Notes under the pieces: model-generated
The model's input: only the letters and a program-made list of their open reading frames with translations
The model's database searches: none
Told to the model about the DNA's origin: nothing
Made by a program: the position numbers and the translations under genes
NCBI GenBank assembly: GCA_035640475.1
Contig: DASQWC010000129.1
Coordinates: forward strand, 1 to 5,379
DNA: 5,379 bases
Direction: 5' to 3'
DNA from: DASQWC01 sp035640475
GTDB taxonomy: Bacteria > Actinomycetota > JAICYB01
Shown: positions 1 through 5,379 of the stretch, piece by piece
How the letters are laid out: every line of letters starts with the position of its first letter
Numbering within the stretch: the first letter of the stretch is position 1

Positions 1-3000
1 GCGGAAGGCCGTGTCGCAGGCGTCGCCGATGCCGTCGAAGTCCGAGTCCTCTTGGCCCGGGTTGGCGGTATCGGGGCAGTTGTCCGCCCCGTTCGCAACG
101 CCGTCGCCATCCCGATCCGGATCACAGACATCACCGATCCCGTCGCCGTCGGCGTCCGCCTGACCCGGATTCGCTGTGAACTGGCAGTTATCCGCGTCGT
201 CCAGGACGCCGTCGTTGTCGTCATCGGGATCGCAGACGTCGCCGTTCCCGTCTGAATCGTTGTCCTCCTGGCCAGGGTTCGACGTGAACTGGCAGTTGTC
301 CGTCGCGTCGGCGACCGTGTCGTTGTCGTCATCGGGGTCACAAACGTCACCCTGCGTATCCCCGTCGTTGTTCTTCTGATCGGTGTTCGCGTCGAACTGG
401 CAGTTGTCGCCCGCATCGGCGACCGTGTCGTTGTCGTCATCCGGATCGCAAACGTCACCCTGCGCATCCCCGTCGTTGTTCTTCTGATCGGGATTGGGCG
501 TGTCGGCACAGTTGTCAGTCCCGTTCGCGACCCCGTCACCGTCCCGATCCGGATCGCAGACGTCCCCTAGACCGTCGCCGTCGCTGTCGGTCTGATCGGC
601 GTTCGCCGTCGTGGGACAGTTGTCGTTGGCGTCTTCGACAGCGTCGTTGTCGTCGTCGGGATCGCAAACGTCGCCCTTGCCGTCCGCGTCGTTGTCTTCC
701 TGACCACTGTTCGGGGTGAGCTGGCAGTTATCGGCCGCGTCCGCGACCCCGTCGTTGTCGTCATCCGAGTCGCACGCGTCGCCCTGGGCATCACCGTCCG
801 TGTTCGTCTGATCCGAGTTGGCATCGACGCGGCAGTTGTCGGTCGTATCGGGGACGTTGTCGTTGTCGTCATCCGGGTCGCACGCGTCGCCCTGCCCGTC
901 GCCGTCCGTGTTCGTCTGATCCGAGTTCGAGGTGAGCTGACAGTTATCCGTCGCATCCGCGACCCCGTCGTTGTCGTCGTCCGGATCGCAGGCGTCGCCC
1001 TGAGCATCACCGTCCGTGTTCGTCTGGCCGGGGTTCGCCGTGAGCTGGCAGTTGTCGGCCGCGTCCGCGACGCCGTCGTTGTCGTCATCCGGATCGCAGG
1101 CGTCGCCCTGCGCATCCCCATCGGTGTTCGTCTGATCCGAGTTCGCCGTGAGTTGGCAGTTATCCGCCGCGTCCGCGACCCCGTCGTTGTCGTCGTCTGG
1201 ATCGCAGGCATCGCCCTGCGCGTCGCCGTCCGTGTTCGTCTGGTCGGAGTTCGAGACGTTCGGACAGTTGTCGGTGTTGTTCGGGACGCCGTCGCCGTCG
1301 TTATCGGACACGGGTCGCAGCGCCACCGTGTGCGTCGTCCAGGCCGAGCCCTCGCCCGTCGTCGCGGTCTTCGTTCCGCTCGACGTGCCGCCGGCGGCGA
1401 AGTGATCCGCGGACGAGGTCGGGCCGCCGCCGTTCGCGCTCTGCCGCTCGTAGACCTCCGTCGTCCCGAACGGCTGAGAGATCGCGCCTTGATCGTCGAG
1501 GCCGAAGTACGCGATCACCCGGTCGCCCGCAACGGTCACCACCGAGGGCGCGGTGCACGAAGACGCGCCTGTGCAGGTCGTATTCGCGCCTGACGAGCGA
1601 ACCGGGGAGCTCGAGTCGACTCCCGTGTACGCGATGATCCCGCCCGTCATCCGCGGTGCACTGCTCGTAACCGTCCACGTGTACGAGGCTGGCTCGCTCG
1701 CGCCCGCGAAGTGGTAGTAGACCGCCTGGCCGATGCTGTTCGGGCCGGTGTTCTCGCGCCGGAGCAGCGTCCAGTCGTCGGACGTATCGAGCGGCGTGGC
1801 CGAGCCTGGAGCCGCGGTGAACGTCGTGCTCGCGCCGCCGTTGAAGGTGATCTGCGCGATCAGGAAGTCACCCTGCGCCGAGCCCGACGGTTTGTTGATC
1901 GTGAGCGAGCCCGTCGAGCTGCTCGGCGATCCGTTCTCGGCCGTCGCGAATCCGCGAAGCGTGATCGGGCTCGTCGGTTGGTTGTAGGTGACCGTTGCCG
2001 TGTTGGACGCTGTGTTTCCATTCGCGGCACCGTCGGTCGCGACGCCAGCCGGGATCGACGCGGTGACCGTCCCGCTCGACGTCATCCCGCTGACGGCGAC
2101 GTTGTAGACCGACGGCCCACCCGTCACGACCGCCGTCTTCGTGCCGCCCGACGTGCCGCCGGTCGTTACGTCGGATGCGGTGAAGCCCGTGACCGGCTCG
2201 CTGAACGTCGCGGTGAAATCGATGTCGTCTTCGGTCGTCGGGTCCGGCTGCCCCGCCGCCTTCGTGATCGTCACGCTGGGTGCGACGTTGTCGGGCCGGA
2301 GCGCGACGGTGTGTGTGATCCAGTTCGTGTTTGACCCGCTCGATGCCGACCTGTTGTCGCTAGTCGGGTCGTTCGCCGTGAAGTCGTCCGCAGCCGCCGT
2401 CGGGCCGCCGCCGTTGTTCTGGCGGTCGTAGCGCATATTCGCGTTCGGTGATCCGCTCGGGTCCCCGATGCTGTTGAACTCTCCGCTCACGCCGTAGTAG
2501 AGAACGACCCGGTCGTTGACGGCGGTCGCCACGTTGTTCGCGCTGCACGACGACGTGCCGCTGCAGGTGTTGGAGGTCGAGTTTCGAACGGGACTCGCCT
2601 GATCGACGCCGCGATAGGCGATGATCCCGCCCGCCATCCTCGGCGCGGTCGTGTTCGAGACCGTCCATGTGTACGAGGCCGGCTCGGTCGCGGTCGGTCC
2701 TGCGAAGCGGTAGTAGGCCGCCTGGCCGACGGTCGTGCCGTTGTTCTCACGCCGCAGCAGCGTCCAATCGTCGGATGGGTCGGCTGGCGTGCTCGAACCC
2801 GGATGCGCGGTGACCGTCGTGTTGCTGCCGCCGTTGAGAGTGATCTGGGCGATGAGGAAGTCGCCCTCGACGACGCCCGAGGGCTTACTGATCGTCAGCG
2901 ACCCGCTCGGGGGGCTTGCCGAGCCGTTCTGCGCCGACGTCGAGCCGACGAGCGTGATGATCCCGTCGCCGAAGACCGCCGAGGCGAGGACTTGGCCGCC

Positions 3001-3408
3001 GAGACCGACCGCATCGAGCGTGTAGTCGCCGATGACACCGGGAGGCGGGGGAAGCACATAGTCCGCGGCAACGCCGCCGGCGAGGTCTGTCGTCGCCGGT
3101 ACCGACTCGACGACACCGTCGGGCCGCGTGATTCGGAGCTCGACGTCGCAGACGGCGCCGAAACCGACGCCGGAGATGTGGACCGTCTCGCCCGGCGAGT
3201 AGTCGGGCTTGTCCGTCGCGAGGGTCTCCATACTCGTCGGCGAGCAAGCGACGCCTGCAGAAGCCGCAGCCGCCGGCGCGAACGCGAGGTTGAGAGTGAA
3301 GGCCGCGGCGAGCGCTACGAACGCTGCAGTCGCGCGAAACCCGCGCGAATCGGGACCAACACGAAAGGCGCCGCCAGGGCGCGTGGTACCGCCGAGAACT
3401 CGCCGCAT
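1..3408 (-). CDS. Large secreted multidomain protein with Ig-like modules and thrombospondin type 3 repeats (C-terminus cut off by window edge)
   Basis: A single frame of 1136 codons without a stop runs from ATG at 3408 to base 1; the stop lies outside the window. A GGAGG lies upstream and no other in-frame start precedes the signal peptide. Order by residue: signal peptide (1 to about 51), Ig-like domain with DKPDYSPGETV (57-147), module A (152-372), bacterial Ig-like domain with FSEPVTGFTASDV (375-478), module B (482-699, a clear duplicate of A), then 12 repeats of 36 residues (702-1133) of the form DDDNDGVADAADNC...DGDAQGDACDP. The last are thrombospondin type 3 repeats, known to bind calcium through their aspartates. 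I infer an exported, calcium-stabilised surface or extracellular protein; adhesion or matrix function is a guess. No enzymatic domain, sortase motif or other membrane anchor is seen in the visible part. It is divergent from the response regulator gene. The architecture is confident, the function unknown. Confidence 0.93.
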   Translation of the reverse strand, partial: MRRVLGGTTRPGGAFRVGPDSRGFRATAAFVALAAAFTLNLAFAPAAAASAGVACSPTSMETLATDKPDYSPGETVHISGVGFGAVCDVELRITRPDGVVESVPATTDLAGGVAADYVLPPPPGVIGDYTLDAVGLGGQVLASAVFGDGIITLVGSTSAQNGSASPPSGSLTISKPSGVVEGDFLIAQITLNGGSNTTVTAHPGSSTPADPSDDWTLLRRENNGTTVGQAAYYRFAGPTATEPASYTWTVSNTTAPRMAGGIIAYRGVDQASPVRNSTSNTCSGTSSCSANNVATAVNDRVVLYYGVSGEFNSIGDPSGSPNANMRYDRQNNGGGPTAAADDFTANDPTSDNRSASSGSNTNWITHTVALRPDNVAPSVTITKAAGQPDPTTEDDIDFTATFSEPVTGFTASDVTTGGTSGGTKTAVVTGGPSVYNVAVSGMTSSGTVTASIPAGVATDGAANGNTASNTATVTYNQPTSPITLRGFATAENGSPSSSTGSLTINKPSGSAQGDFLIAQITFNGGASTTFTAAPGSATPLDTSDDWTLLRRENTGPNSIGQAVYYHFAGASEPASYTWTVTSSAPRMTGGIIAYTGVDSSSPVRSSGANTTCTGASSCTAPSVVTVAGDRVIAYFGLDDQGAISQPFGTTEVYERQSANGGGPTSSADHFAAGGTSSGTKTATTGEGSAWTTHTVALRPVSDNDGDGVPNNTDNCPNVSNSDQTNTDGDAQGDACDPDDDNDGVADAADNCQLTANSDQTNTDGDAQGDACDPDDDNDGVADAADNCQLTANPGQTNTDGDAQGDACDPDDDNDGVADATDNCQLTSNSDQTNTDGDGQGDACDPDDDNDNVPDTTDNCRVDANSDQTNTDGDAQGDACDSDDDNDGVADAADNCQLTPNSGQEDNDADGKGDVCDPDDDNDAVEDANDNCPTTANADQTDSDGDGLGDVCDPDRDGDGVANGTDNCADTPNPDQKNNDGDAQGDVCDPDDDNDTVADAGDNCQFDANTDQKNNDGDTQGDVCDPDDDNDTVADATDNCQFTSNPGQEDNDSDGNGDVCDPDDDNDGVLDDADNCQFTANPGQADADGDGIGDVCDPDRDGDGVANGADNCPDTANPGQEDSDFDGIGDACDTAFR
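10..1305 (-). repeat. Tandem array of 12 thrombospondin type 3 repeats, 36 residues (108 bp) each
   Basis: Residues 702-1133 divide into exactly 12 units of 36 residues with no insertion or deletion. Unit 1 covers bases 1198-1305 and unit 12 covers bases 10-117. The consensus has an acidic calcium-binding loop DxDNDGVxDxxDNC and a second loop DGDxQGDxCD. Each unit carries two cysteines. Units 2-4 and 6 are nearly the same; units 8 and 12 carry the variant loop DRDGDGVANG. The residues after unit 12 (AFR, bases 1-9) depart from the pattern, so the array may end just at the window edge. Calcium binding is known for the family and inferred here. Confidence 0.93.
1312..1965 (-). repeat. Module B (residues 482-699), second copy of the duplicated domain
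   Basis: It matches module A landmark for landmark: GSLTINKPSG, GDFLIAQITFNGG, DDWTLLRRENTG, GQAVYYHFAG, EPASYTWTV, APRMTGGIIAYTGVD, SPVRSS, a CTGASSC cysteine pair, NGGGPT and THTVALRP. Differences concentrate in the loops, notably after GDRV (module A YYGVSGEFNS, module B YFGLDDQGAI) and before the last strand. Both copies keep the paired cysteines, suggesting a conserved disulfide-closed loop. Module B ends directly at the type 3 repeat array. Confidence 0.85.
1975..2286 (-). other. Bacterial Ig-like domain between modules A and B (residues 375-478)
   Basis: The sequence runs VAPSVTITKAAGQPDPT, then DIDFTATFSEPVTGFTASDV, VYNVAVSGMTSSGTVTASIP and AGVATDGAANGNTASN. This is the familiar pattern of the bacterial Ig-like domains often found in tandem in large surface proteins. 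Only one copy is present here. It works as a structural spacer in known proteins; no binding site is visible. Confidence 0.8.
2293..2955 (-). repeat. Module A (residues 152-372), first copy of a duplicated ~220-residue domain
   Basis: Landmarks in order: GSLTISKPSG, GDFLIAQITLNGG, DDWTLLRRENNG, GQAAYYRFAG, EPASYTWTV, APRMAGGIIAYRGVD, SPVRNS, a CSGTSSC cysteine pair, NGGGPT and THTVALRP. The same landmarks reappear in the same order in module B. This is a beta-rich module that I recognise as recurrent in bacterial secreted proteins but to which I cannot attach a function. Alternation of hydrophobic and polar residues and abundant Thr/Ser/Gly suit an extracellular beta-sandwich. Confidence 0.85.
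2968..3240 (-). other. N-terminal Ig-like domain (residues 57-147 of the secreted protein)
   Basis: The segment opens with TDKPDYSPGETVHISGVGF, a pattern that recurs at the start of small beta-sandwich domains in bacterial exported proteins (macroglobulin/filamin-like Ig folds). It closes with GVIGDYTLDAVGLGGQV, the usual final strands. It contains C55-proximal and C86-region cysteines (AVCDVEL) that could pair. Probably a spacer or ligand-presenting domain; the family call rests on the motif only. Confidence 0.6.
3256..3408 (-). other. Sec-type signal peptide of the secreted protein
   Basis: Residues 1-25 are polar and arginine-bearing (R2, R3, R10, R16, R22, R25), followed by an alanine-rich hydrophobic stretch at about 26-49 (TAAFVALAAAFTLNLAFA). 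An AAAASA segment then offers signal peptidase I sites after A49 or A51. The positive n-region is longer than usual. There is no twin-arginine consensus (MRRVLGG lacks the S/T-RR-x-F-L-K pattern) and no lipobox immediately at the cleavage zone, although C55 follows shortly after. Cleavage position is inferred. Confidence 0.8.
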
Positions 3409-3417
3409 AATTCCGAT

Positions 3418-3425
3418 CCCCCTCC
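3418..3425 (-). promoter_or_regulatory. Ribosome binding site of the secreted protein gene
   Basis: On the minus strand the bases read GGAGGGGG, followed by ATCGGAATT and the ATG at 3408. The GGAGG core sits 12 bases from the start codon, at the long end of the normal range, though the run of G allows a closer register. It supports ATG 3408 as the start. Confidence 0.6.
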
Positions 3426-3472
3426 GTCGTTCGGCTGCGGTGCTCCGACAGGGAGGCTACGAGGCGAACCCC

Positions 3473-3483
3473 GTTTCCGAAAC
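3473..3483. promoter_or_regulatory. Palindrome GTTTC-C-GAAAC, possible operator
   Basis: A perfect 5-bp-arm inverted repeat with a single central base lies in the divergent intergenic region. A related imperfect copy, CCCCGTTTCGCGGAACA, lies at 3555-3571, directly against the regulator start codon, sharing the CCCCGTTTC left arm. Two similar sites in a short shared promoter region would suit binding of a dimeric regulator, but short palindromes occur by chance. Confidence 0.3.
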
Positions 3484-3508
3484 AGGCGGTTATCCGATCT
3501 TTCCCTGC

Positions 3509-3535
3509 TACGGCCGCCGTACGGCGATCACCGTA
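3509..3535. promoter_or_regulatory. Clustered inverted repeats TACGG/CCGTA
   Basis: TACGG at 3509-3513 pairs with CCGTA at 3517-3521. A second TACGG at 3520-3524 pairs with CCGTA at 3531-3535 across a 6-base loop; in RNA this stem extends by a G-U and a C-G pair. The two stems share bases 3520-3521, so they are mutually exclusive at that point. They may be operator half-sites or 5' leader structure of the regulator mRNA. No T-run follows, so this is not an intrinsic terminator. Confidence 0.3.
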
Positions 3536-3571
3536 TGCCGCCGGTTTGCGGAAGCCCCGTTTCGCGGAACA

Positions 3572-4213
3572 ATGTTCGTCAAAGGCATGCCTGCGGCGAA
3601 AGATTTCCCCCCGATCCTCGTCGTGGAAGACGACGCACCCTTCCGCGAGCACGTCCGTCTCGTGCTCGAGAGTGCGGGGTTCGCCGTCACGGAAGCAGGC
3701 ACTGGGGAGGAAGCACTCGACCTCGTCGCCGAAAGGGAGCCGTCGCTCGTCCTGCTGGACGTCCACCTCCCCGGCTTCAGCGGCTACGAGATCTGCCGCT
3801 CGCTGCGCGCCGAGCATGGGCAGGGAATCGGGATCATCTTCCTCTCGGGCTCGAAGACGGACTCGATCGACCGCGCGACCGGCCTCGGCCTCGGCGCCGA
3901 CGACTACGTCCTCAAGCCGTTCGAACCGGATGAGCTTGTCGCGCGAGTGCGCGCCGTCCTTCGGCGCATCGATCCGGCGCGGACGATCTCGTCAGGCGCA
4001 GCCTCCGGCGACTTCCACCTGACGCCGCGAGAACACGAGATCCTCGAGCTCCTTGCCGAGGGACTGACCCAGGACGACATCGCGAAACGCCTCGTGATCG
4101 CGCCGAAAACGGTCGCGACGCACATCGAGCGGATCCTGGGGAAGCTCGGCGTCCAGAGCCGCGCCCAGGCGGTCGCGCTGGCCTTCCGAGAAGAGCTCGT
4201 CGAGACCCGTTAG
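3572..4213 (+). CDS. Two-component response regulator, receiver domain plus LuxR-type HTH
   Basis: A 213-residue cytoplasmic transcription regulator. The receiver domain (about 13-131) has the acidic pocket E19/D20/D21, phospho-acceptor D63 in LLDVHLPG, S92 in FLSGS and K115 in DDYVLKPF: all residues needed for phosphorylation are present. After a short linker, 150-206 form a LuxR/NarL-type helix-turn-helix: LTPREHEILELLAEGLTQ, then DDIAKRLVIAPKTVATHIER and ILGKLGVQSRAQAV. The receiver end (GADDYVLKPFEPDELVARVR) is OmpR-like, while the output domain is NarL-like. ATG 3572 is preferred because it starts just before the conserved PPILVVEDD strand; ATG 3587 is an equally possible start, and neither has a good Shine-Dalgarno. 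No histidine kinase is adjacent in the window. It is divergent from the secreted protein gene, which may be a target. Function class is secure, target and signal unknown. Confidence 0.95.
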   Translation: MFVKGMPAAKDFPPILVVEDDAPFREHVRLVLESAGFAVTEAGTGEEALDLVAEREPSLVLLDVHLPGFSGYEICRSLRAEHGQGIGIIFLSGSKTDSIDRATGLGLGADDYVLKPFEPDELVARVRAVLRRIDPARTISSGAASGDFHLTPREHEILELLAEGLTQDDIAKRLVIAPKTVATHIERILGKLGVQSRAQAVALAFREELVETR

Positions 4214-5379
4214 GAGAGGTCCGTGCGTACCGGGGCGTGCGTCCGGATCTGCTCCTTCAGCAGCTCCTCGATCTCCTCGCTCTGGCCGACGCTCATCGCG
4301 CCGATCGTGTCTCCCTCGCCGTCGCCGTACAGGGCGTAGAAATCGCCGTCCGCGAGCGCGCCGTGCGTGACGACCTCCGCGTCGCGCCGGGCGTCGCCGA
4401 AGACCTTGATCGTGATGCCGAAGACCTCGGTGAAGAACGTCGAGACCGTGTCGAAGCCGCCGTCTCCGCCGGCGAGGATCTTGCCGACCTCGGTGCCCTG
4501 GTAGTTGGCGTTCGACCAGTGCTCGATGCGGCGCTGGCGACCGAAGAGCGGGTCGAAGAAGTTCGCGACGTCTCCGGCGGCGTAGACCTCGGGCACGTTC
4601 GTGCGGAACTGCTGGTCGACGACGATGCCGTTGTCGAGCTTCAGCCCGCTTCCGTCGAGAAAATCGGTCACGGGCGCGACGCCGATTCCGATCACCGCCA
4701 GATCGGCCTCGGCCTCCTTGCCGTTCTTCGTCGCGACGCGTTCGAGCCGTCCGTTGCCGTGGAACGCCTCGATCTCGTTGCCGAGGACAAGCTTCACGCC
4801 TTTCGACTCGTACAGCGCGGCCAGCTCGTCGCTCAGCTGCTCGACACCGAGCTGGTCGAAGAGCCAGCGGCCGAGGTGGACGAGAGAAACCTCCTTGCCG
4901 ATCTGGCGCAGTGACGCAGCGACCTCCATGCCGATGAAGCCGGCGCCGACGATCACTGCCCGCTCGGCGTTCTGCGCGGCGTCGCGGATCGCCTTCGAGT
5001 TCCCGACGGTCCGCAACGTGAAGACGCCCTCGAGGTCGGCGCCCGGAACCTGGAGCCGCCGGGGCCACGCCCCCGTGGCGAGCAGGAGCTTTTCGTAGCC
5101 GACGGTATCGCCGTCGAGCCGGACCGCCCGCTCGCGCGTGTCGACCGAGGAGACGGACGTCTCGAGCAGGACCTCGACGTCGTTGTCCCGGTAGAACGCA
5201 TCGTCCTCGACGAGCGGCTCCTCGTCGGTCTCGCCCCGGAGGAAGCGCTTCGACAGCGGCGGCCGGTGGTACGGGAGCGTCGAGTCGCGCGAAAGGAGGG
5301 CGATGCGGCCCTTGCCGCCTGCCTCTCGGTACGACTTGATCGCCCGTGCCGAGGTCAGGCCGCCACCAACGATTACGAG
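4210..5379 (-). CDS. FAD-dependent NAD(P)H oxidoreductase, ferredoxin reductase/AIF-like (N-terminus cut off by window edge)
   Basis: 389 residues are visible, and the frame is open to the right edge. Numbered from base 5379, VIVGGGLTSA (2-11) is the FAD-binding Rossmann loop, so perhaps only 5-15 residues are missing. PYHRPPLSKRFLRG (36-49) is typical of ferredoxin, rubredoxin and putidaredoxin reductases. LLLATGAWPR (98-107) is the ATG motif. VIVGAGFIGMEV (142-153) is the NAD(P)H-binding loop. VYAAGDVANF (265-274) is the second FAD motif, followed by EHWSNANYQG (286-295) and a C-terminal reductase domain (about 306-389). There is no CxxC redox pair, so this is not a disulfide reductase of the thioredoxin reductase type. 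Such enzymes pass electrons from NAD(P)H to small iron-sulfur partners; none is encoded nearby, so the acceptor is unknown. A monodehydroascorbate reductase- or AIFM3-like role is an alternative. Its TAA stop overlaps the convergent regulator's TAG. Confidence 0.92.
   Translation of the reverse strand, partial: LVIVGGGLTSARAIKSYREAGGKGRIALLSRDSTLPYHRPPLSKRFLRGETDEEPLVEDDAFYRDNDVEVLLETSVSSVDTRERAVRLDGDTVGYEKLLLATGAWPRRLQVPGADLEGVFTLRTVGNSKAIRDAAQNAERAVIVGAGFIGMEVAASLRQIGKEVSLVHLGRWLFDQLGVEQLSDELAALYESKGVKLVLGNEIEAFHGNGRLERVATKNGKEAEADLAVIGIGVAPVTDFLDGSGLKLDNGIVVDQQFRTNVPEVYAAGDVANFFDPLFGRQRRIEHWSNANYQGTEVGKILAGGDGGFDTVSTFFTEVFGITIKVFGDARRDAEVVTHGALADGDFYALYGDGEGDTIGAMSVGQSEEIEELLKEQIRTHAPVRTDLS

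Larger units (their letters stand above)
3409..3571. promoter_or_regulatory. Divergent intergenic region, probably holding both promoters
   Basis: The 163 bp separate the start codons of the secreted protein (minus) and the response regulator (plus), so promoters for both should lie here. I see no convincing -35/-10 pair on either strand. The region is slightly richer in AT-containing patches (around 3470-3505) than its surroundings. It holds the small inverted repeats listed separately and no ORF with coding character. Confidence 0.5.

Noticed and set aside
567..1211. Minus-strand ORF of 214 codons, rich in Thr/Arg
   Set aside because: It is an out-of-frame reading of the 108-bp repeat array. 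Its low-complexity TTTT/RTR pattern mirrors the GAC-rich calcium loops read one base off, and the correct frame is open across all 1136 codons.
10..1305. CRISPR array or noncoding satellite as an explanation for the 108-bp repeats
   Set aside because: The units are contiguous without unique spacers, are in frame and encode recognisable thrombospondin type 3 motifs with synonymous variation.
1711..2334. Plus-strand ORF of 207 codons
   Set aside because: It is antisense to module B and the Ig-like domain of the secreted protein, is Arg-rich, and has no domain or ribosome binding site.
3209..3571. Upstream extension of the response regulator frame, including possible starts before 3572
   Set aside because: The added residues overlap the divergent gene's signal peptide region, show no conserved features, and a receiver domain normally begins close to the PPILVVEDD strand.
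2885..3817. Minus-strand ORF of 310 codons
   Set aside because: It is antisense to the response regulator's receiver domain and out of frame with the secreted protein, with no domain signature.
2803..3933. Plus-strand ORF of 376 codons
   Set aside because: It lies antisense to the secreted protein's N-terminal half, crosses the intergenic region and overlaps the response regulator in another frame. Arg-rich composition and no recognisable domain mark it as a high-GC shadow.
4237..4914. Plus-strand ORF of 225 codons opposite the oxidoreductase, and the 358-codon minus-strand frame at 3992-5068
   Set aside because: Both are shadows of the oxidoreductase frame, which carries all FAD and NAD(P)H motifs. 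The shadows are Arg/Val/Asp-rich without motifs.

Overview
The window is GC-rich, with G/C-ending codons (GAC, GCG, TCG, ACG, CTC) dominating all three genes. It reads as a chromosomal piece of a high-GC free-living bacterium. The secreted protein style (PGET-type Ig domain, WTLLRRE modules, type 3 repeats) and the codon bias suggest Actinomycetota, perhaps Thermoleophilia. That placement is an inference; there is no rRNA or other marker gene here to confirm it.

Layout. (1) Bases 1-3408, minus strand: one uninterrupted reading frame of 1136 codons, starting at ATG 3408 and running off the left edge. It encodes a large secreted protein: signal peptide, a short Ig-like domain, a ~220-residue module, a bacterial Ig-like domain, a second copy of the module, then 12 exact-length 36-residue thrombospondin type 3 (calcium-binding) repeats. 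(2) Bases 3409-3571: a 163-bp divergent intergenic region with several small inverted repeats and presumably both promoters. (3) Bases 3572-4213, plus strand: a 213-residue response regulator with an OmpR-like receiver domain and a LuxR/NarL-type HTH. (4) Bases 4210-5379, minus strand: an FAD/NAD(P)H-dependent oxidoreductase of the ferredoxin reductase/AIF-like type. It converges on the regulator with a 4-bp stop-codon overlap and lacks only its extreme N-terminus at the right edge.

The genes do not form an operon. The regulator and the secreted protein are divergent and share one intergenic region, so the regulator could control its neighbour, but nothing in the sequence proves it. No sensor kinase lies in the window, and no ferredoxin, Rieske protein or P450 partner for the oxidoreductase is visible. 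There are no RNA genes, insertion sequences, CRISPR arrays or att sites that I can support. The window looks like ordinary chromosome; its most distinctive element is the repeat architecture of the secreted protein.
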